Shown: positions 52,374 to 60,303 of the stretch, piece by piece
How the letters are laid out: every line of letters begins with the position of its first letter
Numbering within the stretch: position 1 is the first letter of the stretch
Assembly: GCF_016908565.1 (NCBI RefSeq)
Contig: NZ_JAFBED010000006.1
Location: forward strand, 124,001-188,000
Direction of reading: 5' to 3'
DNA from: Sutcliffiella tianshenii
GTDB taxonomy: Bacteria; Bacillota; Bacilli; Bacillales; Bacillaceae_I
DNA length: 64,000 nt
Notes under the pieces: generated by a model
The model's database searches: none
What the model was told of the DNA's origin: nothing
Seen by the model: only the letters and a program-made list of their open reading frames with translations
Program-made: the position numbers and the translations under genes

Positions 52374-52823
52374 TTACCATAATGGCGGTTTGACGACCAT
52401 GAACCATAGCATCGCCAAAAGTAGAATAAGGTAGATCCAAACGGTCCGATTCAGTTTGGCGGCTAGCTCAGCCTTATCGTGACCTTCCTCTTCGAACTTG
52501 CGAAGTGTCGGCGAGAAAGCCCGTGCCAAAAAGAACAGGGAGCAGAACAGAATGATCAATGTCATGATGATCCATGGTGTCCCCCAGGTCCATGGCCCAA
52601 GAACAACAAGCAGAATGCCTGACCCGACCAAAACATGGCCGGTGTGTTTGGATAGACGGACTACAAACCGAAATGTCTCCAGATAGCCATTCAATGCATG
52701 CTCTTTAGCCGAGCTCAGCTTTTTTGCAATCGGTAGAAGGACAAAGAACGGTCCGATAGAAGCTATCGCGCTTAGTACATGTATGTAAATAATGATCCGG
52801 TACATAAAATCCAACATGTGCAT
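52374..52823 (-). CDS. DUF2269 family membrane protein
   Basis: 149 residues with four membrane helices (about 8-28, 59-76, 81-101 and 127-145). RIIIYIHVLSAIASIGPFFV and KHTGHVLVGSGILLVVLGPW carry the conserved histidines of DUF2269, possibly haem or metal ligands. It starts three bases after the stop of the ASCH gene and is coupled to it. Confidence 0.75.
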   Translation of the reverse strand: MHMLDFMYRIIIYIHVLSAIASIGPFFVLLPIAKKLSSAKEHALNGYLETFRFVVRLSKHTGHVLVGSGILLVVLGPWTWGTPWIIMTLIILFCSLFFLARAFSPTLRKFEEEGHDKAELAAKLNRTVWIYLILLLAMLWFMVVKPPLW

Positions 52824-52826
52824 CCT

Positions 52827-53177
52827 TTAGTCGTTTACAGGACTGAATTCGTGCACCCAAACTCTCATTTGTGGCAACCATGGCATGCCAGGATGATAGG
52901 ATAGGATAGACTCTTTATATTGCTCAACAGTCTCATATCCCTCATGACGGGCATGTTCATCCGTCAATTCCCCGAGTGACTGGGAATACACACTCTCTAC
53001 GACGAATTGTTTACCTTCCAATTCCATGATTTCCCCGACATCAGCATATCTGCCATTTCGGCGTGTCGCTGTTTTCATACCATCCAACACCTTTTTCACA
53101 TCATCCGGCATCGTAACGAGACGGTCAATGGTACAGGTTTTTGGTGGCAGTGTATTGTTTTCATTATTGTTAGACAC
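52827..53177 (-). CDS. ASCH/RNA-binding-like domain protein
   Basis: 116 residues. VKKVLDGMKTATRRNGRYADVGE resembles the ASCH signature GxKTxTxR; the rest, including YSQSLGELTDEHARHEGY, is consistent with the small beta-barrel ASCH fold related to PUA domains, thought to bind RNA or nucleotides. GTG 53177 is chosen from AAGGGAG nine bases upstream. Coupled to the DUF2269 gene. Confidence 0.7.
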   Translation of the reverse strand: MSNNNENNTLPPKTCTIDRLVTMPDDVKKVLDGMKTATRRNGRYADVGEIMELEGKQFVVESVYSQSLGELTDEHARHEGYETVEQYKESILSYHPGMPWLPQMRVWVHEFSPVND

Positions 53178-53419
53178 AGAAAAAACTCCCTTCAACTTAT
53201 GTATCTCTCATACTTTATCATACTTTTTTCAGGTGAAACTATAAACACATGTAAAAAGTAGTGAACATTACAAATCATGCCTAGGATGGAGCTACCATAG
53301 TATGGTCTAATCTTGGCTGTACTATGAGAAACTTTCTGATTTCGCCTCTTATCCAAGCTACCAATTTCATACGTTTTACTGGATAATAAAAGAAATACAT
53401 ACATATGGGGGAATGTTGA

Positions 53420-54298
53420 ATGTCTATGCTTGAGGGGTTTATCGAAGTGACTGGTGGGAAGGTGTGGTATCAGAAACATGAAGGTAAGAAGGATGGGGTA
53501 CCTGTGATTGTGTTGCACGGGGGACCTGGATCTTCCCATTATTCCTTGCAGGGCTTGCGAATCCTGGCAGAGGATCGACCAGTCATTTTTTACGATCAAT
53601 TAGGATGTGGCAAGTCTGATCGTCCAACTGACACTACACTATGGAATCTTGAACGGTTTGTGAAGGAATTGGGTCAAATTAAAGAGGCTCTTTCTCTAGA
53701 AGATTTCCACATTCTTGGTCACTCATGGGGCACAACGCTCGCTGCAGCCTATTATCTATCAAATCCGGGTGGCGTAAAAAGCATCATTTTTTCAAGTCCT
53801 TGCTTAAGTGCTCCATTGTGGGCAGAGGATCAGGAGAAAAATCGGGAGCTTTTGCCCCTTGATGTTCAACTGACGCTAAGAACATGTGAAGAAAACGGAA
53901 CAACCGACTCCAAGGAGTATAAGGATGCAACCAGTATATTCAATAAGCATTTTGTTTGCCGGCTTGACCCGTATCCTGAATTTCTTAAAAAAGGGGGTCA
54001 TTATAAGAATCCGGAAGTGTACAATATCATGTGGGGCCCATCCGAGTTCCATGTGACTGGAAACCTAAAAGATTTTGACTGCACATCGGAACTGAAGGAC
54101 ATTCATGTCCCAACCCTTTACAGTTGCGGTCGTTATGATGAAGCGACCCCTTCATCAACAGAGTACTTTAGTTCTTTGACACCAAATGGGCAATTCCATG
54201 TGTTTCAGCAAAGTGCACATATGCCTTATCTGGAAGAGCCTGAGGAATATATAAGCGTCATCGGAAACTTTATGAAAGAAGTCGATGATAAAAAGTGA
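53420..54298 (+). CDS. pip: Proline iminopeptidase-family alpha/beta hydrolase
   Basis: 292 residues. VIVLHGGPGSSHY (about 29-41) is the oxyanion region, GHSWGTTLAAAY (Ser about 104) the nucleophile elbow, and the acid and base are in GRYDEATP and SAHMPYLEEP. This pattern and length match S33 proline iminopeptidases, which remove N-terminal proline from peptides in the cytoplasm. TATGGGGGAATGTTG precedes the ATG. Single-gene unit ended by the terminator at 54335. Confidence 0.88.
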   Translation: MSMLEGFIEVTGGKVWYQKHEGKKDGVPVIVLHGGPGSSHYSLQGLRILAEDRPVIFYDQLGCGKSDRPTDTTLWNLERFVKELGQIKEALSLEDFHILGHSWGTTLAAAYYLSNPGGVKSIIFSSPCLSAPLWAEDQEKNRELLPLDVQLTLRTCEENGTTDSKEYKDATSIFNKHFVCRLDPYPEFLKKGGHYKNPEVYNIMWGPSEFHVTGNLKDFDCTSELKDIHVPTLYSCGRYDEATPSSTEYFSSLTPNGQFHVFQQSAHMPYLEEPEEYISVIGNFMKEVDDKK

Positions 54299-54334
54299 TT
54301 GCTAGGTTCGTAAATAAAATTTAAATAGCAGTAT

Positions 54335-54383
54335 AAAAACCACCCTATAGCTACCCAAAATAGAGTGGTTTTTATTTTTTCTT
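54335..54383 (+). terminator. Rho-independent terminator
   Basis: AAAACCACCCTAT and ATAGAGTGGTTTT form a long stem with TTTATTTTTT behind it, after the iminopeptidase gene. Confidence 0.85.
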
Positions 54384-54581
54384 TAGAGACGCGAAATAAG
54401 GGGCCTGACCCCTACGATTTTTGAAAGAATAAACAATCGAACAAGCAAATGGGAGGGAAGGATTGCATAGGATAGTAGCACTATAAATATCTCAATGAAG
54501 CGGTTTTGTTCTTACAAATACATAACTGGTCATCAATTATATGCCTTCTCACAGGGTAAATCGACAACAAGGGGAACGATA

Positions 54582-55775
54582 ATGAGAAAAACATGGCTGT
54601 TGGGTTTTGGGTTCTTTAGCATCAGCATTGGTTGGTCACTGTATAACGGATTTGTTCCGTTCTTTTTGGACAATTATATCGCAAGTACGGCGTTGATCGG
54701 ATTCCTGATGACGATAGATAATTATATCGCCCTTTTTTTGCAGCCATACATTGGGCAGAAGAGTGACCGGACCCATACTCGTTTTGGTAGGCGGATGCCA
54801 TATCTGCTTATCGGGATACCGATGGCCGCTTTGTTTTTTGCGCTCATACCCTTTCATACCAGCCTGCTGACCTTGATTGTTTTTATGGTCTGCATGAATT
54901 TATCGATGGCCATTTTCCGTTCTCCGACCATTGCTTTGATGCCGGATATCACACCGGAACCCATGCGCACGAAAGCAAATGGCATCATCAATTTCATGGG
55001 TGGATGCGGGGCGATATTGGCCTTCAGTGCAGGCTCCTTCTTGTTTCATCTTGATGAATCTTTTCCTTTTTTATTGGTTTCAGCACTCTTCCTATTTGCT
55101 TTGTGGGTTGTATATAAAAATATAAAAGAAGATAGGGATGCCATATCCTTTACCGTCACGACGGCGCATAAGTTTAATTATAAAAAGGAACTCAGCAATC
55201 AAACGCTATTCTTGTTGGCTGCCATCTTTTTCTGGTTCATTTCGATACAGGGCATGGAGGCATTGTTCACCTTATATGGGGTAAATGAACTTGGGTTATC
55301 CAAAAGTGCATCTGCCTTTTCATTAGCTTTCTTTTCATTGACCTTTGTCGCCTCTGCGATACCGTGTGGGTTGCTGGGGGCAAAATACGGCAAGAAAAAG
55401 ATGATTGTGATTGGTATCATCGGGTTGACCATCGTATTTCTCCTGCTGAACTGGGTGGATTCCGTCTTCTTTTTACGAACTCTGCTGCTGATCGGGGGGA
55501 TGTTCTGGGCATGTATCAATATCAATGCTTACCCATTCATTATTTCTACTGGAAGTAAAGGAAGCTATGGTGCGCGCACAGGCTTATACTATCTTGTATC
55601 ATCATTAGCCGCCATCATCTCTCCACCGGTCCTGGGCCTGCTGATCGACATATTCGGATTTGGCATCCTCTTTTTCGCTGCGGCCGTGAGTATGCTCGCC
55701 GCGTTAGCTTGTATGCTTAAAGTGAAAGATAGGGAGGGTGGTTTGGTTAAGGAAATTGAGGATTTGGGGAAATGA
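54582..55775 (+). CDS. MFS transporter, SLC45/sugar-cation symporter type
   Basis: 397 residues, twelve membrane helices. SISIGWSLYNGFVPFFLDNY starts the first helix; DNYIALFLQPYIGQKSDR then THTRFGRRMPYLLIG form the conserved cytoplasmic loop between helices two and three, in the form seen in SLC45-type glycoside transporters. The likely substrate is a disaccharide or glycoside, but no glycosidase gene is adjacent. AAGGGGAACGATA precedes ATG 54582. Confidence 0.85.
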   Translation: MRKTWLLGFGFFSISIGWSLYNGFVPFFLDNYIASTALIGFLMTIDNYIALFLQPYIGQKSDRTHTRFGRRMPYLLIGIPMAALFFALIPFHTSLLTLIVFMVCMNLSMAIFRSPTIALMPDITPEPMRTKANGIINFMGGCGAILAFSAGSFLFHLDESFPFLLVSALFLFALWVVYKNIKEDRDAISFTVTTAHKFNYKKELSNQTLFLLAAIFFWFISIQGMEALFTLYGVNELGLSKSASAFSLAFFSLTFVASAIPCGLLGAKYGKKKMIVIGIIGLTIVFLLLNWVDSVFFLRTLLLIGGMFWACININAYPFIISTGSKGSYGARTGLYYLVSSLAAIISPPVLGLLIDIFGFGILFFAAAVSMLAALACMLKVKDREGGLVKEIEDLGK

Positions 55776-55915
55776 TGAAATCAAAGCATCAAGATCATTC
55801 GTACTGAGTGAACTTGATACTTTGATTGTTTCTGAGATTGACTACATAAAAATATGATATTATTTTTTTATAAATGATTTGCGGTTTGAGTAAATAATAT
55901 AGGGGAGGCTCCCGG

Positions 55916-56284
55916 ATGTTTGCATCATCACCACAAGAAGCATTAAAAATGTACGAGGAAGCAACTAATACTCATGAGTTTGAAAACGTACGTAGATTAA
56001 TTAGAGAAGATGCAATATATTATTTTTCCAATGCAACGGTTCAAGGGCACAAGCCTCTTAAGGAGTTCTTTGAAAAAACTTGGGATTACATTCGTGATGA
56101 AGTGTACAAAATCCATGATGTCCAATGGCTTACAATAGGTGAATCTAATGCAGCCTGTGTCTATAAATTTCAATGGTCCGGTTTGATAGACGGGGTTTAT
56201 AAAGAAGGTAAAGGTCGAGGGACGAATGTATTTGAAAAAGATGACGAGGGTTGGAAAGTGGTTCATGAACATTTGAGCTCTTGA
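55916..56284 (+). CDS. NTF2/SnoaL-like domain protein
   Basis: 122 residues forming one cone-shaped NTF2-like domain: ALKMYEEATNTHEFENVRRLIREDAIYYF, then HKPLKEFFEKTW and DDEGWKVVHEHLSS at the C-terminus (only cores quoted). The conserved closing W-x-x-x-H-x-H-x-S is typical of SnoaL/DUF4440 proteins. Enzyme or ligand-binding role unknown. GGGGAGGCTCCCGG precedes the ATG. Confidence 0.8.
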   Translation: MFASSPQEALKMYEEATNTHEFENVRRLIREDAIYYFSNATVQGHKPLKEFFEKTWDYIRDEVYKIHDVQWLTIGESNAACVYKFQWSGLIDGVYKEGKGRGTNVFEKDDEGWKVVHEHLSS

Positions 56285-56362
56285 ATGAAGTCATAAAATC
56301 CATAAATAAAATACACTTTAAAATGATGCAGTATGAATTAATCTTCCAACAAGGAGAAATAG

Positions 56363-56551
56363 ATGAACCCATCCATAATGAAGAACTCAATAAAATCACT
56401 CTGGTTATTACCCGGCTGGTTTATTGGTTGGTTTATTCTTAATCTTTTAGAGATGCCGTACACGCTTGTGAATCTATTTTTTATAGCGATGTTTGGATTT
56501 TTAGTAAGTGAAATCATTCAATTGGTCATTTTCATGATGAATAACAAGTAA
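56363..56551 (+). CDS. 62-residue two-helix membrane protein, unknown
   Basis: Two hydrophobic helices (about 12-28 and 33-57). CAAGGAGAAATAG precedes the ATG and a terminator follows, which supports expression. No family recognised. Confidence 0.6.
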   Translation: MNPSIMKNSIKSLWLLPGWFIGWFILNLLEMPYTLVNLFFIAMFGFLVSEIIQLVIFMMNNK

Positions 56552-56582
56552 TTAAACGTATTGATTTAAAGTATTTGTTAGA

Positions 56583-56633
56583 AAAAACCTCACCTATTGA
56601 TTAGCTTCACTGCAATGGGTGAGGTTTTATTAT
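56583..56633. terminator. Bidirectional terminator
   Basis: AAAACCTCACC and GGTGAGGTTTT pair across a 22-base loop, between convergent genes. Confidence 0.75.
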
Positions 56634-56646
56634 GATACCGATCTAA

Positions 56647-57018
56647 TCATCTATGCTGATCAACAAGGATTTGATTGCCATCTGGATCTTCTAATGTAAA
56701 ATAAGCCGGTCCTTCACTTGATTCATCCGCTTCTGTCTGCACGGTTATCCCTTTTTCTTTCAGCTCCTTTTGAAGCTCTCGAACATCCGTAAATGATGCT
56801 AGGTTCTCCGCATTTTCATTCCATCCTGGATTAAAAGTCAAAATGTTCTTTTCAAACATTCCCTGGAACAACCCAATGATACAATTTTCATTCTTCATAA
56901 TCAGGTAATTATGGGAAATATCACCGCCTAATGACTGAAAACCCAATTTTTCATAGAATGCTTTAGAGATTTGAAGATCCTTTACAGTTAAACTTACAGA
57001 AAAAGCGCCAAGTTTCAT
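56647..57018 (-). CDS. VOC family protein
   Basis: 123 residues, one VOC module: [22 protein letters not shown] (first 25, core quoted as [16 protein letters not shown]) and [20 protein letters not shown] at the end with the metal-type Glu. TAGGAGATGG lies before ATG 57018; a longer in-frame start at 57063 lacks a ribosome binding site. Function unknown. Confidence 0.85.
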   Translation of the reverse strand: MKLGAFSVSLTVKDLQISKAFYEKLGFQSLGGDISHNYLIMKNENCIIGLFQGMFEKNILTFNPGWNENAENLASFTDVRELQKELKEKGITVQTEADESSEGPAYFTLEDPDGNQILVDQHR

Positions 57019-57115
57019 TTTTCCATCTCCTAATAAAAGAATTGTTATGTATGGGAAAATCATGTGGTATGTTCAGTATATAGTTACAGTTAAAAATAGA
57101 CAATATTCACCATTC

Positions 57116-57622
57116 TTACAGGGTCATTTTGAATGCTTTTACAATAATCCCGTCATTTGCAGGTTCAAAGTCGTGTTCGGGAGTATGTAGAAATCCGAAC
57201 CGGGTATACAATTGTAGGGCGCCTTCCATAAATTCGCCGGTGTGAAGGCCAATGGCAGGATACCCTTTGTCTTTGGTCCTGATGATGCATTCATTTACCA
57301 GGGTGGAAGCGACTCCTTTCCCCCGCGATGATGGCGACACGGCAAGCATCCGGATCTCTGAATGCTCAAGTACGTCCCCGAAACCCTCATATGCTTTTAT
57401 ATTGGGCGGGAATAGCACGACACTCCCAAGAATCTTCCCTTCAGCTTCAGACTCGGCTACGATGATTTCCACACCTGGCTGCATATCGGCCTCTGACAGG
57501 ATGGATTTTTTTAACGCTTCCCAATGTGCTTCGGGAAGTAGTGGAGCATATTCATGGTATGCCTCTAGCCGCTGTTGTCGAATGGAAGGGATTTCGTTTG
57601 GCATGGCGTCTCTCAGAATCAT
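57116..57622 (-). CDS. GNAT family N-acetyltransferase
   Basis: 168 residues. RMLAVSPSSRGKGVASTLVN (about 100-119) includes the acetyl-CoA loop SRGKGVAS; LHTGEFMEGALQLYTRFGF follows as the C-terminal unit. ATG 57622 follows AAAGGAGTGGG. It starts 14 bases after the stop of the glutathione-transferase-like gene, so the two are co-transcribed. Confidence 0.88.
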   Translation of the reverse strand: MILRDAMPNEIPSIRQQRLEAYHEYAPLLPEAHWEALKKSILSEADMQPGVEIIVAESEAEGKILGSVVLFPPNIKAYEGFGDVLEHSEIRMLAVSPSSRGKGVASTLVNECIIRTKDKGYPAIGLHTGEFMEGALQLYTRFGFLHTPEHDFEPANDGIIVKAFKMTL

Positions 57623-57635
57623 ATCACCCACTCCT

Positions 57636-58622
57636 TTAGAAATCATATAGAAATTTATCTGACTTTTTGCTCAAGCGCTCACGATGGTGTGGGACATTCC
57701 AGCCTGTTAAATCCGGTCCCTTCGGCAGGATTTTGACATCCTCCTTATCTACGAAAATCGTAATCGAAACATGATAATGCTTTTTGATGGCATCAAAGTC
57801 CGTTGTATCGCCGAAGCATGCTGTCTGATACAGGTCACGTACATAGCCCCAGAGATTAGGAAACTCTTTTATTAGGTTTCTGTTTGTATTGAAAGCAGAG
57901 TAATATGCCACATCGAACCGCACCAAGGTGGAATAGAGACGAACATCTGAATCGGTGATGAATTCGCCGAACAGGAAACGTTGTGTGGAGAGGCGTTCCT
58001 CCAACTCATCCAATCTTGCAAACAAGCGGTCATAGGCTTCCTCGTAAACCTCTTGTGATAGGGCAAAGCCGCATTTGTATACCCCGTTATTGATGTCATT
58101 GAAAATGACATCGTTCAAGGCGTCGATGTCTGCCTGTAAATGGTCTGGGTAAAGATTTGGGGCATGTTCTTGATGAAAAGGTCTCCATGCAGTCTCCAGG
58201 TAATTGGTCAGCTTGAAATAGTCGTTGTTTGCCACCTGTTTGCTCATTAGATCGACCATCACCGGAACCGTCGGCCTGCCGCTGTATTCCGGATCTGTCG
58301 CTTTATAGATTTCACTCATGTATCTGATCCCCAAGACAGGGTCGACGCCTGCTTCATCCAAAGAGAACTCCCAATCCACTTGTGCTGTCTTGGGACGGAG
58401 CGGGCTTGCTGTCCCCAAACTGATTACCTTATCCAGTCCGAGCAGATTCCGCACAATGACTGTCCGATGGGCCCATGGACAAGCCGGTGTCCAGAGAAGT
58501 CGATATCGCTTTGCTTCTACTGGCAACTCGCCGGGCTTGCTCCCGAAAGGGGTGGTAAATCGGTTTGTCTGCCTTTTGAAAGAACCGTCCGTGGATATCT
58601 CCTGTGCTTTATTTTGTACCAA
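57636..58622 (-). CDS. Xi-class glutathione transferase / glutathionyl-hydroquinone reductase-like
   Basis: 328 residues. The active-site motif CPWAHRTVIVRNLLGL has the catalytic Cys near residue 49 in the form used by the Xi class (YqjG/ECM4). The C-terminal helical domain includes DSDVRLYSTLVRFDVAYYS, also typical. The family reduces glutathionyl-hydroquinones; Bacillaceae use bacillithiol, so the thiol partner here may be bacillithiol (inference). TTG start with AAGGAGATG upstream. Operon with the following GNAT. Confidence 0.88.
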   Translation of the reverse strand: MVQNKAQEISTDGSFKRQTNRFTTPFGSKPGELPVEAKRYRLLWTPACPWAHRTVIVRNLLGLDKVISLGTASPLRPKTAQVDWEFSLDEAGVDPVLGIRYMSEIYKATDPEYSGRPTVPVMVDLMSKQVANNDYFKLTNYLETAWRPFHQEHAPNLYPDHLQADIDALNDVIFNDINNGVYKCGFALSQEVYEEAYDRLFARLDELEERLSTQRFLFGEFITDSDVRLYSTLVRFDVAYYSAFNTNRNLIKEFPNLWGYVRDLYQTACFGDTTDFDAIKKHYHVSITIFVDKEDVKILPKGPDLTGWNVPHHRERLSKKSDKFLYDF

Positions 58623-58731
58623 GTATTATCATCTCCTTGTAATCATTGTAAATAGTAGCCTTTAGAGTATTGTATTATTTTTTGTATTTTTCAGTCAATT
58701 ATAAGTGAGGTTTGATTTTTTTTCATAAATG

Positions 58732-58759
58732 TGAAAGATTTTCCTGTTTGATTCGACTA
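58732..58759 (+). promoter_or_regulatory. Predicted ECF-type promoter of the second sigma operon
   Basis: TGAAAG, 16 bases, CGACTA. Spacing and core agree with the elements before the other two sigma operons. Confidence 0.5.
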
Positions 58760-58791
58760 TGTTTATGTACAGTGAAAAGAGGGGGTGCAGG

Positions 58792-59295
58792 ATGGAGCGG
58801 AACGAACAGATACAGAATTGGTATAGGGAATATGCAGATGGAATTTATCAATATCTTATATATTATACAGGGAATAAGGATGTGGAGGATTTGGTACAGG
58901 AAGTGTTTATACGTGCTATACAGAGCTTCCACACCTTTAGGGGCATTTCCTCTCCCAAAACATGGCTATATAGTATCGCTCGACATGCAGCAATGGACCG
59001 CGCCAGGAAAAAGAGGTACAAATGGCTTCAGCTCGAATTTCTTCATTCGATGAAATCGAGCGAAAAGACACCCGAAGAAATACTACATGCTTCAGAGGAG
59101 ATAAAGGATCTCTATGATTCTTTAAAAAAGTTGAAAGCAAGCTATCGGGAAGTTCTCATTCTGAGGGGAATAAAAGATTTTACTGTCTCTGAAACTGCGG
59201 AAATATTGAACTGGAGCGAACCGAAAGTGAGTCTGACATGCTATAGAGCCATTCATGCATTAAAGGAAATCCATCAGTACAAGGAAAGGAGGTAA
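58792..59295 (+). CDS. ECF sigma factor (second of three)
   Basis: 167 residues. Region 2 is in NKDVEDLVQEVFIRAIQSF and WLYSIARHAAMDRARKK; region 4 in LKASYREVLILRGIKDFTVSE followed by LNWSEPKVSLTCYRAIHAL. AGAGGGGGTGCAGG precedes ATG 58792; an in-frame ATG at 58759 is less likely. The gene after it starts five bases behind the stop and encodes its probable membrane anti-sigma partner. Close to the third sigma factor (same LNWSE-KV region 4 core), so the two are paralogues. Confidence 0.9.
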   Translation: MERNEQIQNWYREYADGIYQYLIYYTGNKDVEDLVQEVFIRAIQSFHTFRGISSPKTWLYSIARHAAMDRARKKRYKWLQLEFLHSMKSSEKTPEEILHASEEIKDLYDSLKKLKASYREVLILRGIKDFTVSETAEILNWSEPKVSLTCYRAIHALKEIHQYKERR

Positions 59296-59300
59296 TAAGG

Positions 59301-60104
59301 ATGGGGAGCGACCTTTACGACCAAGAATATTTGAAGAAATTAAATAGAATGCCCAAAATGGAAATCAATCCTGACATAAAAGATTCTCACTTACAATCTA
59401 TCACTCAATATGAGCAGCAATTTCAGAAAGTTGAAAAAAGCAGGAGTAGAGTGAGGATATGGAAGTACGGTGTGATTGCAGTAACTGCAGCAATGCTTCT
59501 GTACTTGTTATTTAATACTGACAACGGAAGACGCCTTGCCACTGACATATGGGAAGGTTTAAGTGATACTTTAAAAGAAAAAGAGGCAGACCATACTATC
59601 ACCGATCCATTTACGGTGCCAAATCTGGAAAAAGTGAAACTTGAGGATGGTATGAGTGTGGTGGATTATAAGACAGATAATATGGAACGGGGTGACAACC
59701 CTTATAATTATCTGCTTAGATCTCTAGTGATTTCACAGGAATTTGATGGGGAAGATCTTAGCAGAGGGGATGTTGTTTATTATGTGGAGCCGGGAGACAC
59801 CTTCCAAGATATACAATCAGATAATAATAGAATCGCAAGAATCATTGCTATGCCTGGCGAATCGATAGAAATAGTAAAGGGGCAAGTGTTTATTAATGAT
59901 AAAAAGCTTGATACCTTCTATGGAGATGGATCCAGTAATTTCCGCAACTTGGATCATATGAAGGAATACAATTTTGCAAAAATGACTGTGCCGGACGGCC
60001 ATTACTTCTTGATGGGGGACTTGTGGTGGCGAAGTGTGGACAGCAGGAAGTATGGGCCCGTTCCAATAGATAATATGATTGGTTTGGTCGAGGGATATAG
60101 GTGA
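59301..60104 (+). CDS. Membrane anti-sigma-like protein with degenerate signal peptidase I domain
   Basis: 267 residues. The first 50 are cytoplasmic and helical, with one membrane helix at about 54-71 (YGVIAVTAAMLLYLLF). From about residue 150 the outer domain follows S26 signal peptidase I: GDVVYYVEPGD, RIARIIAMPGESIEIVKG, then DGHYFLMGDLWWRSVDSRKYGP. The catalytic Lys that in SipS stands in VKRIIG is Ala here (RIARII), and no SxxP serine box is seen, so the domain is probably an inactive sensor. The position right after an ECF sigma gene and the topology suggest an anti-sigma factor. A housekeeping signal peptidase is ruled out by the missing residues. Confidence 0.75.
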   Translation: MGSDLYDQEYLKKLNRMPKMEINPDIKDSHLQSITQYEQQFQKVEKSRSRVRIWKYGVIAVTAAMLLYLLFNTDNGRRLATDIWEGLSDTLKEKEADHTITDPFTVPNLEKVKLEDGMSVVDYKTDNMERGDNPYNYLLRSLVISQEFDGEDLSRGDVVYYVEPGDTFQDIQSDNNRIARIIAMPGESIEIVKGQVFINDKKLDTFYGDGSSNFRNLDHMKEYNFAKMTVPDGHYFLMGDLWWRSVDSRKYGPVPIDNMIGLVEGYR

Positions 60105-60303
60105 AGCGAGCCAGGGGCCAGTACACCGGGTTGGTTATTGATTGTTACCTTAAGGTAGTCAAAAAGCGGTGGGAGAGGGAATCAAAAACCCCGAATGAAA
60201 GAACCAAGAAACGTATCCCATTTGGTATTTTTCTATCTTTTTGCAGGAATTCATATTTCGTATATCGAAATGGTAATGGAACAGATTGGAAGGAGTGTGG
60301 AAT

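Noticed and set aside
59301-60104. Functional signal peptidase I
   Set aside because: The Ser box is absent and the general-base Lys position is Ala.
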